64,000 bases of DNA from Malania oleifera (GCF_029873635.1 NC_080423.1:92416691-92480690), one strand, 5' to 3'; positions 37,759 through 49,138 are shown, counted from the stretch's first letter. Numbers and translations are program-made. The notes: a model not told the origin generated them from the sequence alone.

Positions 37759-38124
37759 TGTAACAACCCGAATAATAATAAGGTTTATATAATAAAGAGA
37801 GAGGAAAATTGAAACAAGAACAGAAGGAGGCAGTAGACATTGCATTTTGGAGATAATATTAATAAAAATAATTTTAAGGAATTTCCTGGATTCGTCGACG
37901 AATACAGGGGTTCGTCAATAAGTGCATAAGGAAATTTGTCGATGAAGGCAAGATTTTGTCGACGAGAAATTACCGAGCGAGGAATGGGCTGCTCTGAATT
38001 TTGTCGACGAATACAAGGTTTCGTCGACAAATTTAATGAAGGACTCATCGACGAGGTGACGTGTCTTGTCAATGAATCTGGCCCTATAAATAGCTAAAAA
38101 TCCAATTTTTATCACATTTTAACG

Positions 38125-38161
<37 letters not shown>

Positions 38162-38510
38162 ATCTCTCTCTCACTTCTTTCTTCGTTTTCGGGCTTGTTT
38201 CTCGCCGAATCAAAGATTTGAGGCTACCACGGTGCTCCTGGTGAAATTCTCTACAAGTCTGCCAGAGCAGATCGTCGGTGGGGTTAAAGTGGAAACCATC
38301 CCAAATCCAGGGTAAGGCTTTCTACTCAATATTTGGGTTTTAGACAGTTGAGGAAAGTGTTATACGCGTAAAAATACTGAACTTTAGTTCTGGGGAATGT
38401 TGTTTCAAAGTGTTGAGTTAAGAGCCCTGCGGGTGCGAGACAAATTTTCTTAGGGGCTTTTCAGGAATCAGGTAAGGGGATAAACTAAGCAAGTCCTTTT
38501 TGAGAAAATG

Positions 38511-38563
<53 letters not shown>

Positions 38564-39432
38564 CATTTGATTTCTAGAAAGTAAACACGTTTATATATAT
38601 GATTTATATTTAGGAAAACACTGTTAAAATGATGATACGTTGAATATGTGAAAACCTATTGGTGTGGCATGAGTATAAATGTTATGAAATACTGTTTTCT
38701 GGAAATGTGTTTATGATACGAATTTTTATAATGGAAAACCGCGTACGGGCCGAGATTTTTATATATTTGCCGGCATTTGGGTCGTGCTATGTGTATGATC
38801 TGCCAGTGTACGGGCTGTGCTATGATTTTCCGGCGTACGGGCCGTGCTATGATGTGATTTGCCAACGTACGGGCTGTGCTATGATTTGCCGGCGTACAAG
38901 CCGAGCTATGATAAAATGTGTAATACCGGCATATGGGCCGATGATTTTCATGATATACGTATATATGCAAAATGATATGATTGATGTGAAAATTAATGAT
39001 ATGAAATATCCATGTATCACAGTTTCAATATATATTATATGGTGTTAGAACCTGGTTAGCTTGGTCTAGGCTAGCACTTGCATGGTACCGTTGCTATGTG
39101 TCCATGGTCTTCGTGATCATGATATCTGTGTTATCGCCGCTATATGGAGTGGTGTGAAATTGGATGGTCGATGTGGTTTTAAGAAGTGTGTGATCGCCCT
39201 TAGTGTACAGACCAGGTCAGGCAGACCCATCGTACTTACAGACTGTACGTTTGACTTGGCAGTGGTCGGCCAACCATTGTCAGGTCCCGCCTTCAGGCCA
39301 CACAACCCAGTCATGTGGGGGTAATACATGACAACAACTAACTAACATACTAGGAATGTTTTTGTGTTATTATTATTATTATATGAGATGGGATATGTTT
39401 ATGGAAATGCAGTATGTTCTGCCATATTTTGA

Positions 39433-39468
<36 letters not shown>

Positions 39469-39966
39469 CCAATTTGACATCGTAGTTACTGATTATGGCC
39501 TATATGGTATATGTATAACACGGAATACTCATGTTGTCACACATTGGTATTAGTTTATTTCCCTTACTGAGAGGTGTCTCACCCCTAAATTTTATAAACT
39601 TTTCAGGAGCCCTAGATAGGAGAGCGGGAAAAGTCCCGCCAAATTAGAGTTGTTTTCTACCCTTTTTGAAGGGTATGTTTTGTGGGGACAGTTAGATTTT
39701 GTGGGAAATGTTCCTAGATCTTATTTTTGGGATGTATGTATTGGATTACGGTGGATATAGCGATTCTGATATTTATGTAATGAGATGGATGTTTTGTGTT
39801 TATAATATTGTGATTATATGTTTCCTGCTGCTTAGGCTTCCGCACTGTGTTATTGATATATCCCTAGTACCCATGGGTCCAAGTGGATTATGATCTGCTG
39901 AGTTTTGTGATATTGTATTATATTATATTGATTTAAAAAAATATGGAAATTAAGCAGGTTGTCACA
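37759..39966 (+). mobile_element. Solo Gypsy-type LTR nested in the Copia leader
   Basis: It runs from TGTAACAACCCG to CAGGTTGTCACA, about 2.2 kb, in plus orientation. The U3 part (37892-38075) holds about eight TCGTCGACGA-type palindromes, then a TATA box CTATAAATAG (38084-38093) and a (CT)n tract (38129-38160). A (TA)n run is at 38515-38562 and a CCGGCGTACGGGCCGTGCTATGA-like repeat, cited here in shortened form as CGTACGGGCCGTGCTATGA, at 38740-38930. The GAGAGGTGTCTCACCCC block lies near 39569. Flanks are an imperfect 9-bp pair, GTAGGAGAA (37750-37758) and GTAGGAGTT (39967-39975), rather than a clean 5-bp TSD. Confidence 0.8.
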
Positions 39967-42900
39967 GTAGGAGTTCCAACCGAACAATGGTGATGAGGTT
40001 CGAACGCTGAACGTCGTTTGCGGGGAATGACAATGTCTACAGAGGAGGAAGAACACCGAACGAAGCTTGAATGCTAAACTGAGAAGAGATCGTCAAAGCA
40101 GACAACTGCAACTGAGAACAGATGAGAGAGAGAGATGCCCAAAAAAAATAGAGAGTTGTGAGATGAACAGAGAGATCTACGAGGGACTTAAGACGAGCCA
40201 GAGAAGACTATTGCTGAAAAACATAGAAAGACGAGAGATTTGCAATGTCGGAAACGACAAGGTTGCTACCGAAGGAGAGTCAAGCGGAAGGCCAAGCATG
40301 CGTTCAGAAACGGTGGCCAGCGGTGGCAAAGAAGGAGAAAAGAAAAGAAAAAAATATGTTAAGATCTAGGGCTCTAATACCATGTTAAGATTGGAAAAAT
40401 AATTTTCTCTATTAAATTCCATCCATTACAAGGATTACAAAAGTACATATATACATGAAAGAATTTAAAAATGAAAAGTGTATATTTCTCTTAAATGGAA
40501 AGTGTATATTGCTCTAATAATCCTTATATAAGCATGCGAAATGGGTCAATGTAAATCTATCGAAACATGATTATCTATGATTATGGAAGTGATCTACCCC
40601 AACTCAACTCCAGCTATACAGATATCTATGAGTGGGAAATATGATCTTACCCCAACTCAAAGTTGGTTATGTATGGCAGTATATTTGGGTGTAGGAGGAC
40701 TTTGATTTTTATTTATTTTATTTCTATGCAATCAACCAAATATTTGAATATTTATTTTTGGTTTGTTTGTGTTAAAAGTTTTATTCAAATTGACAACTAT
40801 GAGTTGAAAATTACCGAAATATAAGAATTTAACAGATATGATTAGATAAACTAATAATTTTTCAATACTGCATACCCTCTATAAATACACATTTATGTAG
40901 ATGCATATATTCAAACATACGATTTGCAATATATATAAGTGAGCACACATAAATTGGGCAAGTAAAAAGTACATGAATATTAGGGTTAACCATGATAAGT
41001 GATTTACTCACTGTTAGCAAATGCTATGCAGAAAATGCTTGACTACTCCAGCAAAAATGCTTTTGAGTTTTACTGAAAGGCAAATGCTTGATTACTTGGG
41101 CATAGAAATAGCTAAAATTATTGTGATTTTGATTTCTTTCCAAAAACTAATAAATTACTTGGATCTTCGATGTACTTCTAGAAAATGATCTAATATGAAT
41201 GGATGAAACACACATGGTACAATACTCACAAAGCAATTGGTAAGTAAAAGAGTGACATCTAGAAGATAAGCGTAGTTTTTCTCTACTCCTATTAAAAAAC
41301 AAGTATGGGTCCATCAAATTTGTTTCCAAAGATAATATATTCATAAATTTTAATACTTCACTATAATTTATTTTCTGAAAAGAAAAATACATAGTAATAT
41401 AGTAAAAACTATGAATATTATGGATGCATAATTTGTTGTGGCAGCCACAATTGCTAAAGCAGAGACCCTGTCAAGGAAAACCAAAGGAAACTATGTTAAT
41501 TAACACAACTTGAAATTACATGTTAGAATTGTTAAACTTGTTCTGTGTGCTCCATTAAGTTGCCACAAACAGAAGCCTTATTCTTCATCCCCTACAGGCA
41601 AAACTCCTTACGCTTGAAATCTTTGAACAGAAGCGAACCATTCACCATCGAAATCAAGAACTTCAAGGTTGCAGTGAGACTCATTTCCTTCTTCTTCACC
41701 TTACTTCTTACTTTTTACTTCTTACACACGCACACACAAGTGTTTATGTTTCAACCAAAGGTGTGCGAGTACCTTAATTTATAGGCTTGGAGTGCTTGAG
41801 AGGCTCTGAAATTTGAATGTTGGCATATTTATTACTAATATTAGAAAAAATATATGCCTTTCATTTCCTAAATTCCTTATATAAATAGCTATTTTCCTCT
41901 TTCTCTCTAGTTGCAACTTGCACGTTTATCAATTTTATACCATCAAATTTCTGCTTTTGAATCACATGAACACTTTAACATGCCTATGCTATTAATTAAA
42001 AATTTTTCATATTAGGGAAGATTTTACACAACACCTTCTAAATTTAATCAATACATTAAAATTATGCATTTTGTTGCTTCAATTTTTTATTTTATTTTTA
42101 GGTTAACCAAATGTGCATGGCAAGAAAGAACCCAACTTAGAAGTTTTCAAATTTTCTTCTACACTAGTGAGTGTCTTGAGGAAATTTTTCAAAAAGAAAT
42201 TTAATAATTTTTTGCTTCAAAATTTTTGAAAAAAAGTTTCTCAATTTTTCAAATTGCATTCTTTGAAAATCTTAAGGCGCATGGGCACAATAAGAGGTCT
42301 TGAATTCAATTTTTCACAAATAGTAATTCTTGATTTATTAGAAGGGAAGTCACGTCCTCTCCTGATTTGATCTCGCCAAATTTAATGTACTTTTTTTTTG
42401 AAAGTCCATTGATAGCCAACAAGGCCCGGACCATACAAGGTAACTCATTTACTGTCCCATCCTCTCAAGGTTCAAACCTAAGACCTCTAATATGTAATTT
42501 CAAATTATGGCCATTGAAATGTATCCTTAGACATAGAGGACAATATGCCTATTAATTTCTTAACTTAGAGAGGATTCTTGTTCTTGAATAATCATTATTA
42601 GATAATATTATTTGCGAAGAAACTTTCCATAATGATAATTGGCATTTAAATATTTCAGTTGCCTTAGATTTCCTTACATTTTGTGAATACATTTGCCAAG
42701 TAAATTCCTAAATAAGAATTTTGTTGGAACTTTTGAAGTTATTAATTGGGACTTTTGGAAACTTTTTTAAATAATTTTCTAATTAATTAAGACGTAAAGG
42801 AAACTTCAAGTGTTAAAGGGCGGAGTATTGTTCCAACCATTGTGGAGTTCAAAATGTAAAAGGCTTCCTTAGGTGTCCAACACATGTTTGTGGGATTAGG

Positions 42901-42972
42901 AAATGTATCTTGATGAAAGGAGCGAACAAGAAGGGAAATATGATTTATTTGAGATCATTTGAAATCACTTAT

Positions 42973-43069
42973 TAACTTGTAACCACGGTATTGATCCGCC
43001 AAAAGTGAGGGTTTATTAATAAATAGATGGAGGTGCTGTCCTCTTTTAGTTAAAAAAAAAAAAAAATTT
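42973..43069 (+). mobile_element. 97-bp retroposed fragment with poly-A
   Basis: The insert ends in a poly-A tract and is flanked by the 11-bp TSD AAATCACTTAT (42962-42972, 43070-43080). Unit 1 has the empty site near 17050. This fits a severely 5'-truncated LINE or LINE-mobilised scrap. The source is not identified. Confidence 0.8.
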
Positions 43070-43370
43070 AAATCACTTATAGAAAAATACTATTAGTTAG
43101 GAGGTGAAAACAGATTTCACAGATCAAATTAAAGAAGTTTAGTTAAATCGGTTCAGTTAAGATTTTAATTTCGATTGGTTTGGTTTGATTTTTAGAAAAA
43201 TTCTATGTTTTGTGATTAGTTCATTTGGTTTAAGAGAATTTTTTTTTTTTTTGATTAATCAAATTTATCGATCAAATGTATAAATATTAATATATAAAAA
43301 TTATAAATATATATATGTAAATAAATATCTATTATAAATATTTAAATATTTATACTATATAAAAATACAA

Positions 43371-43412
<42 letters not shown>

Positions 43413-43750
43413 GTAAATTAGAAATGCATCATAATTTTAATTAACCAAGTCAACTAAACTAAAATTCAATTGGGTGAAGGTTGGGGTATACCCTAAACGG
43501 AAATTTTTCTATGAATTTGGTTAATTCACTGAATTTACTATAGTGACTGATTGTGCAGCCTTACTATCAACAAACATACCTATCTAAAAGTAGTGTGCCA
43601 TTATTTATTATAATTACTTTTTCAAATTAGTGAGTTTTACAAAAAATACTTCTTTGGAAAATAATTAATTCTAAAAATAAGTTGTTTGGAAAAATATTTT
43701 TTTAAGTACTTATTTAAACATTCATTAATAAAGCAAGTAAAAAAACAACT

Positions 43751-45310
43751 AAAAAAGAGGACTTGTGAAGACTTAGTTAGGTGGATGTATGATTTTAGAA
43801 TAGTTTTCATATTTTCTCTTTAGAATCAAATACTATTAAAAATTAAAATTATTTCTATATGACTAAAATATATGAAAACCAATTATTAATGACATAAAAA
43901 TCAAAACTTTGTTTATTGATTTATTTAGTAAACTTATTTTATTTTCTTCTTGCTTTACTTATAACCGAACTTAACAAAGTATATTTTTTTCATATTTTTC
44001 TTTCTATTTTCTTGTTGTCTTCTAAATTCCAAATAAGCTACTCTTTTGGATTAAAAAATATATATATTTAATCGAGACAAGCAAATTTACATATTCTTAC
44101 AATTATATTCTATGAAACAAAACTTGCATTCCCAAATTTTTTTTTGACTCTCTTGGTTCTGGTACCATAAAAAAAATTTATAAAAAAAAAAAAAAAAAGT
44201 CATCTACTTTCGTATGGTCCAAGTTCATGTTACAATTTCAAGTCTCGGGATCTCATTTCATAATTTTCATCATCTCATTAGGGGTGTATTTGAGTTGTAA
44301 TGAGTTAATATAGTGGGATATGTTTATTAGACTTAACTAAAAAATATTAAGCTCGAAATTCGATTCGAACTCTCAATCTCAAAAGTGTTGAACTTGAACT
44401 CAATTTCATTGCAAGTTCTTTAAACTCGAACTCAACTTGATTAGTCTTAATTGAATTGTATTTATTATTAAATATAATAAATTATATTTAAAAACTTTAA
44501 AAAAAGTATATTTTTCTTTCTTTTACTAATTATTTTTTTTCAAATTTTGAATAAGTTACCTTCTTGGATAAAAAGAAATTACACGAGACAAGCAAATTTA
44601 CATATTCTTACATTTAAATTGCATGAAAGAGAAACCATACTACCAATTTCAGAAAACCATTTTACATTTGTTTTTTTTCGAAACTTTTTTGGCTCTCTTA
44701 CCCAAAACTATAGAAGGAACAGAGTGATCTACTTTTATCAATACATGAGGAGATTTTTCATTAATTGATAATTGTAACTATTTCATAACTATTTCATAAG
44801 TATAGTTGAGTTATATGGAAGGATACTCGAACTCAACTCAATTTTCAAATGTTGAACTCAAAAATAAATTCATATTCAATCGATATCAAAATTGCTAAAC
44901 TTGAAATTCATTCAACTGCAAGTTCTTCAAACTCAAACTCGAATTAATTTAGCTTAATTTACCTAAACTTAAATACATGTATAAAATATATAGAACATTA
45001 TGTTAACAACAGATTTTGTCCACGAGTCAGTTCACCAAGAACGCAGGGCACATCCTAAGCTTCCCCCCTTCCTCAATTTATCTCTAGCATATCGGAGCAT
45101 TCTCAATCAATTTTGGTCGTCCTAGGTAATCCGAGGTGGTCCAAGATGGTTAGGATGTGTCTAGTGACGTCTCGAGTTTCATGCACAAAAATCGAGACTT
45201 TGTTGGTGGCATTTTGACGAAATGCCCAGAGCAGAGATAAGAAAGTCTTACTACTTTTTTTTTTTTTTTTACCTTTTTATAATTTTGTGTTTTAGCCTTT
45301 TCAACTTTTT
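43751..45310. repeat. Macro-repeat unit 4, truncated
   Basis: It matches the start of units 2 and 3 from the SINE empty site (43751-43765) through the TRIM empty site (about 44460) to the block before the 71-bp repeat. Homology stops at about 45310 (after CCTTTTCAACTTTTT). Neither the SINE nor the TRIM is present. No gene was seen. Confidence 0.82.
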
Positions 45311-46045
45311 TTCTTTTTATCATTTTTTACTATCTTGGGTAGTTCGGGATGGTTTGAAACATTACAGTAGGGTCCAATGACAATTTTAACCTCAAGCACG
45401 TAAATTGAGGCAAAATTCTTGTCATTTTTAGGCTTTTTGGTCTTTTTTTTTTTTTTTTTTTGCCAAATCAGACTACACCGAATGATTCAGAGTAGTCTGA
45501 AATGGTAAGGAGAGGTTAGATAGTGATTTTGACTTCAAACATGCAAATTGAGGTAAAATTATTGTCATTTTTTGGGCTAATCTAGATTTTTTTTTTTACC
45601 AAATCTGACTGCGCCAAGTGATTTAGAATAATCCAAAATAGTAAAAAGAGATATGATAGTGATTTTGTTCTCAAACATGCAAATTAAGGCAAAACTGCTA
45701 TAATTTTTGGGCTTTCTTAGTCTCTTTCTGCTAAATCTGACTAGATCGAGTGATTTGGAGCATTTTGAAATGGCAATAAGAGATCTAATAGTGATTTTGA
45801 CTTTTACAGTACAAATTGAGGTAGAACGTTGTCGTTTTTGGTTTTTCTAGTCTTTTCCCGCCAATTCTAAATGCATCGGGGATCCGAAGTGGTTCGAAAT
45901 GATAAGGTAGTGTTCCTTAGTAATTTTTCTATTTGACACAAAAATCAAGGAAGAAGCTTCATCATTTTTGGCTTTTGGCTCTCTTTTTTTTTTTTTTGCC
46001 AAATCTAACAAACCTAAGTGATCCAAAGTAGTTCGAAATGATTAA
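45310..46045. repeat. Degenerate tandem repeat of about 120-150 bp, at least six copies
   Basis: A GTGATYYRRARTRGTYYGAAATG-like block, cited by its core GAAATGRTAA, recurs near 45345, 45490, 45625, 45747, 45878 and 46025. Each is followed by an ACAYRMAAATTGAGG-like block and a poly-T stretch before GCCAAATCTGA. The unit segment at 7150-7260 (AATCCGAAGTGGTCCAAGATGG ..., core GTGGTCCAAGATGG, then CACAAAAATCGAGAC) resembles one more member. Copies are old and strongly diverged. Confidence 0.7.
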
Positions 46046-46119
46046 TATTTTAAGTAGGCACGCACATGCCTGCCTACTTATTGAAAATGACACTTTTTGA
46101 GTGGCTTAAAAAATAAAAA

Positions 46120-46425
46120 ATGAAAACAATGATTTGGTGTCATTTCACTCTATCTTCTTCCTCCTTCTTCCTCGTGCCCATGGCCAACTGTCTTCCACCA
46201 CTAATGGCGGCAGGGGGAGGCCCTTCCTCCTCCTTTTTCTCTCTTTTCCTTTCCCTTTCCCTTGTCCCCTCGGCAACTCTGCCCCTCTCTCCCATTAACC
46301 TTTGCCGTTCCCCCTTTTTTTTCTCTCTTTTTCTTTCCCTTTCCTTAGTCCCATCGACAACTCTGTCCCTCTCTCCCATTAACCTTTGCCTCCTTCTTTC
46401 AACCCAACCATTGCCAACCCAATCC

Positions 46426-46485
<60 letters not shown>

Positions 46486-46915
46486 TGTTTTTTTTTTCTC
46501 TCTTTGTCTCTCCCTCTCTTTTTTCTCCTTCCTTCCTCTATAAAAGCCCAAACAGGGCAGGTCGATTTTTTTTTTTGGGGGGGGGGGGGGGGTGGGGGGC
46601 TCGGGGGCTGCCTCCAATCTCTCTCTCTCTCTTACCTCTCCTCTTTTTTTATCTCTCTCTCCTTTGTTCCTTCCTTTCATCTCTCTTATTCTTCTTCTTC
46701 TTCCTCTCCTCTCCTAGAACTCGAGGCTCCCCCACACGTAATTCTCTCACTCATCTTTCTCTCTCTCTCTCTCTCTGAGCGTCTTTTTCCCTTCTCCCTA
46801 TTCTCTTCTCTTTCTCTGTCTTCCTCTTCTTTCTCTTCTTCTTCTTCCTCCTCTTTGTTTCCCTTGTGTATTAGATGTGTATGTTGTGATGTGTGTGTGT
46901 TCAATGTTTTTTGAT
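46120..46915. repeat. Low-complexity pyrimidine-rich stretch with microsatellites
   Basis: Long CT-rich runs occur together with (TTA)n at 46427-46485, a poly-G run at about 46577-46592 and (CT)n at 46750-46780. A 264-codon frame spans it, but it is made only of Ser/Leu/Phe/Ile runs from the simple repeats and is open in other frames too. I do not call it a gene. A duplicated block (CTTTCCCTTTCC...CTCTCTCCCATTAACCTTTGCC) lies at about 46245-46390. Confidence 0.75.
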
Positions 46916-46973
46916 GTGTTATGTGTCTATGTTCAATGTTTATGTATTATGTGTGTCCTACATGCATGAGTGT

Positions 46974-47000
46974 GTTGAGAATTCCACTTGTGAGTTTGTT
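46974..47000 (+). mobile_element. Scrap of TRIM LTR 5' end
   Basis: TGTTGAGAATTCCACTTGTG and the next few bases match the first about 27 bp of the TRIM LTR at 29134. Homology then stops. Sequence 47000-47545 resembles nothing that I recognise and is probably decayed retroelement interior. Confidence 0.6.
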
Positions 47001-47545
47001 CTATTAGCCCTGGGGGCTACATAATCATGGTTTATATGTTTTGATTATATTAACCTATTTGTGTTTCCTAGTGTTTCTCATCTTTGCAGATCATTTTTAG
47101 TACAGGTTCTAGTCGCAGTTACATGAAGTACTAGATCAAAAGTAAAGATCGAACCGAGTAGATATCAAGAAGGAAAAATTGGATGGACACTCACTCGGAA
47201 GGACTCAAGCACAACCAAAGCTTAATGATTGTATTATTTGTAATATGGGTTGTGTGTGGTAGTTCATTTTGTAACTCTTGTGGGTTTGGTTCTTGCACGA
47301 TTTATGAGTTCATAGGATTTCACCTACCTCACAAACTCAACTTTCACAAGTTTTCAAAGATAAATTTAAGAGTTTGTCAAAAGAATCCTAAACTCAAAAT
47401 ATGTTTTCAAATGGAGAAGTTTTTAGCATCTTAGTTTTAAGAACATTTTTATACTTAGTCCCAGTTGTGTCAAAACAAGCTTTATGTCCTAAGCACTCAA
47501 GAAAGTCAAGCATATTTTTATAAAAGATATACTAAGCATATAAGA

Positions 47546-48014
47546 TGTCACACCCCGAACCCCGAAATGGGACCCAAGGGTGAAAATGTAACCTAACATG
47601 TCCCTGTATCATACAAATCATCCACATATACGGTACAAAGGATGAGGGTCCGACCCCGTGGGGTTTCCAAGCACCCTAAATACTTCCAAACACAATCATA
47701 TATGCAGCGGAAAAATGTCATTCTATATATACATATGCAGTACCCTACTAGAGTCTATACAAAAGTTGACACAAGACTCTATCAAACGTACAAACGTGTG
47801 CCCAAATACATCTCAAAATGGCAACCCACCAAAATACAGTTCTAGCACTTACCCAGTGCTAAAAGCAGTACACCAGCCACTACGCTCCCTACAACAAGAC
47901 GCTAGTTCCAATTACTCGAAGGACCTGTAAAAATGTACGTACAGCAGGGGTGAGACACCTCTCGGTAAGAAAGAACACAGGTTATATCGGTGTGTGGAAT
48001 TTGAGTGTTAGTTG
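47546..48014 (-). mobile_element. LTR 3'-end fragment (minus orientation)
   Basis: On the plus strand it begins TGTCACACCCCGAACCCCG, the reverse complement of an LTR end, and includes the conserved GGGGTGAGACACCTCTCGGTAAG near 47947 (shown here by its core GAGACACCTC). It is cut off where a plus-oriented LTR begins. Confidence 0.6.
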
Positions 48015-48015
48015 T

Positions 48016-48975
48016 AAGAACTCGACTTTTGATAATGGTTTTTAAATATATAAAGAGAGGGGCAAAATTGGAAGTTTAACAGGCTTCATCGACAAAGCCA
48101 GAGTTCGTCAACGAAGGCCATGCATTTCTCGTCGATGAAATTCAGGGGCTCGTCGACGAGAAGAAGCCGACGAGTTTTGAAAATCAGGAATATCAGGATT
48201 TGTCTACGAAGGCACCATTTCATCGACGAGTTTGCTTGGGTCAAAGGGCTATAAATATCAAATTTCATTACTTCTTCATTAAGAAACTTCAAATATCTCT
48301 CTCTCTCTCTCTCTAGAACTCTCTCTACACTCTCTCTCTCTAGATTTCTTCGCTGATCGTTGCTGGAATCGAGAATTTGAAGTTACCACGAGGATCGTGG
48401 AAGGATTCTCTACAAGTTCTGCGGATTGGAATCCCATTTCGGAGATTTGCGGGTTTTAGTGAAAAATCGAGGTAAGGCTCAATTTTCAATTCTGATGTGG
48501 TAGTTTTGTAGGGAACAGTGTTTGAGTATATTCTGTACTGTGATTTGTAGGTTTTGGAACTCGGTTCTCTATTTAGGGACCTTAGAGTTCGGGATTTGCC
48601 ATTCGGGGAAAAGGTAAGGGGAACTGTGTTTATATTGGTTATTTTTGAAATCGGACTCGGTGGAACTGTGGTTCACGGTCCTATGTGAGTTTTGGCTACT
48701 CATTTGGGGGGATCTAACAGGAAAAACTGTGGATTTTTTATTTTACAATTTTGGGAAAAAAGGGGTCGAAGGGTTGCATCCCTGGTTTTGTTGAAAACCG
48801 AGGGTATATGTTGATTTATACTATGTTATTGGGATGGCCATACCTTGACTTTGTTTAAACTGTATTTGTTTGGAAAAATCATGATTTAGATTACCAAATG
48901 GGTGTGGCTTGTTTGATTATATGAACATGCATGTGTGTGTGACTGTTGAAATGCTCGTAGGAATGGGGTTCCGAA
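48016..48975 (+). mobile_element. LTR 5' fragment (plus orientation) with U3 palindromes and TATA
   Basis: It begins TGTAAGAACTCGAC. The U3 holds TCGTCGACGA-type boxes (48085-48235) just upstream of a TATA box CTATAAATA (48249-48257) and a (CT)n tract. The following leader (CTACAAGTTCTGCGG, AAAATCGAGGTAAGGC) is homologous to 38190-38330 of the solo LTR nested at 37759. It is truncated at about 48975. Confidence 0.65.
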
Positions 48976-49029
48976 TTATTTCAGGTACTGAGAGTGTTCG
49001 GCTCTATATCCAAGGGTGTGTGTTTATCG

Positions 49030-49099
49030 TCTGCCACGTAGGCAAGAGTGTCCAGCTCTATATTCGAGAGAGGTGATTAGGTTAAGCGGTTACACTTCG

Positions 49100-49138
<39 letters not shown>

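Larger units (their letters stand above)
33679..40519 (-). mobile_element. Full-length Ty1/Copia retrotransposon with 137-bp LTRs, carrying a nested solo LTR
   Basis: The LTRs are 33679-33815 and 40383-40519 (137 bp each, about six differences), and the TSD ATCCT is at 33674-33678 and 40520-40524. The undisturbed site CATCCTTATATAAGC is in unit 1 near 14810. On the minus strand the primer binding site TGGTATTAGAGC (plus 40371-40382; initiator tRNA-Met type) abuts the 5' LTR. The polypurine tract CTTGAGGGAGAG (plus about 33816-33827) precedes the 3' LTR. Without the nested LTR at 37759-39966 it is about 4.6 kb. Gag is largely missing. Confidence 0.9.
28415..43750. repeat. Macro-repeat unit 3
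   Basis: This is the third copy of the unit, about 7.8 kb after removal of insertions. It carries the TRIM (29134-29726), four 71-bp repeats (30625-30885), the 41-bp minisatellite (31915-32685) and the 71-76-bp repeat (32690-32990). A full Copia element is inserted at 33679-40519 and a 97-bp scrap at 42973-43069. Segment 40520-43090 corresponds to the block deleted from unit 2. Stretches 29732-30620, 33000-33670 and 40525-43750 hold no gene that I can see. A (TA)n run lies at 43378-43407. Confidence 0.82.

Noticed and set aside
2091..45310. Possibility that the macro-units are LTRs of one giant retrotransposon
   Set aside because: Units follow each other directly without internal coding sequence, primer binding site or polypurine tract between them, and no TG...CA unit borders or TSDs were found.
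46120..46914. 264-codon open frame on the plus strand
   Set aside because: It consists of Ser/Leu/Phe and poly-Ile runs read from CT-rich and (TTA)n simple repeats. Other frames and the opposite strand are open too, and no domain is visible.
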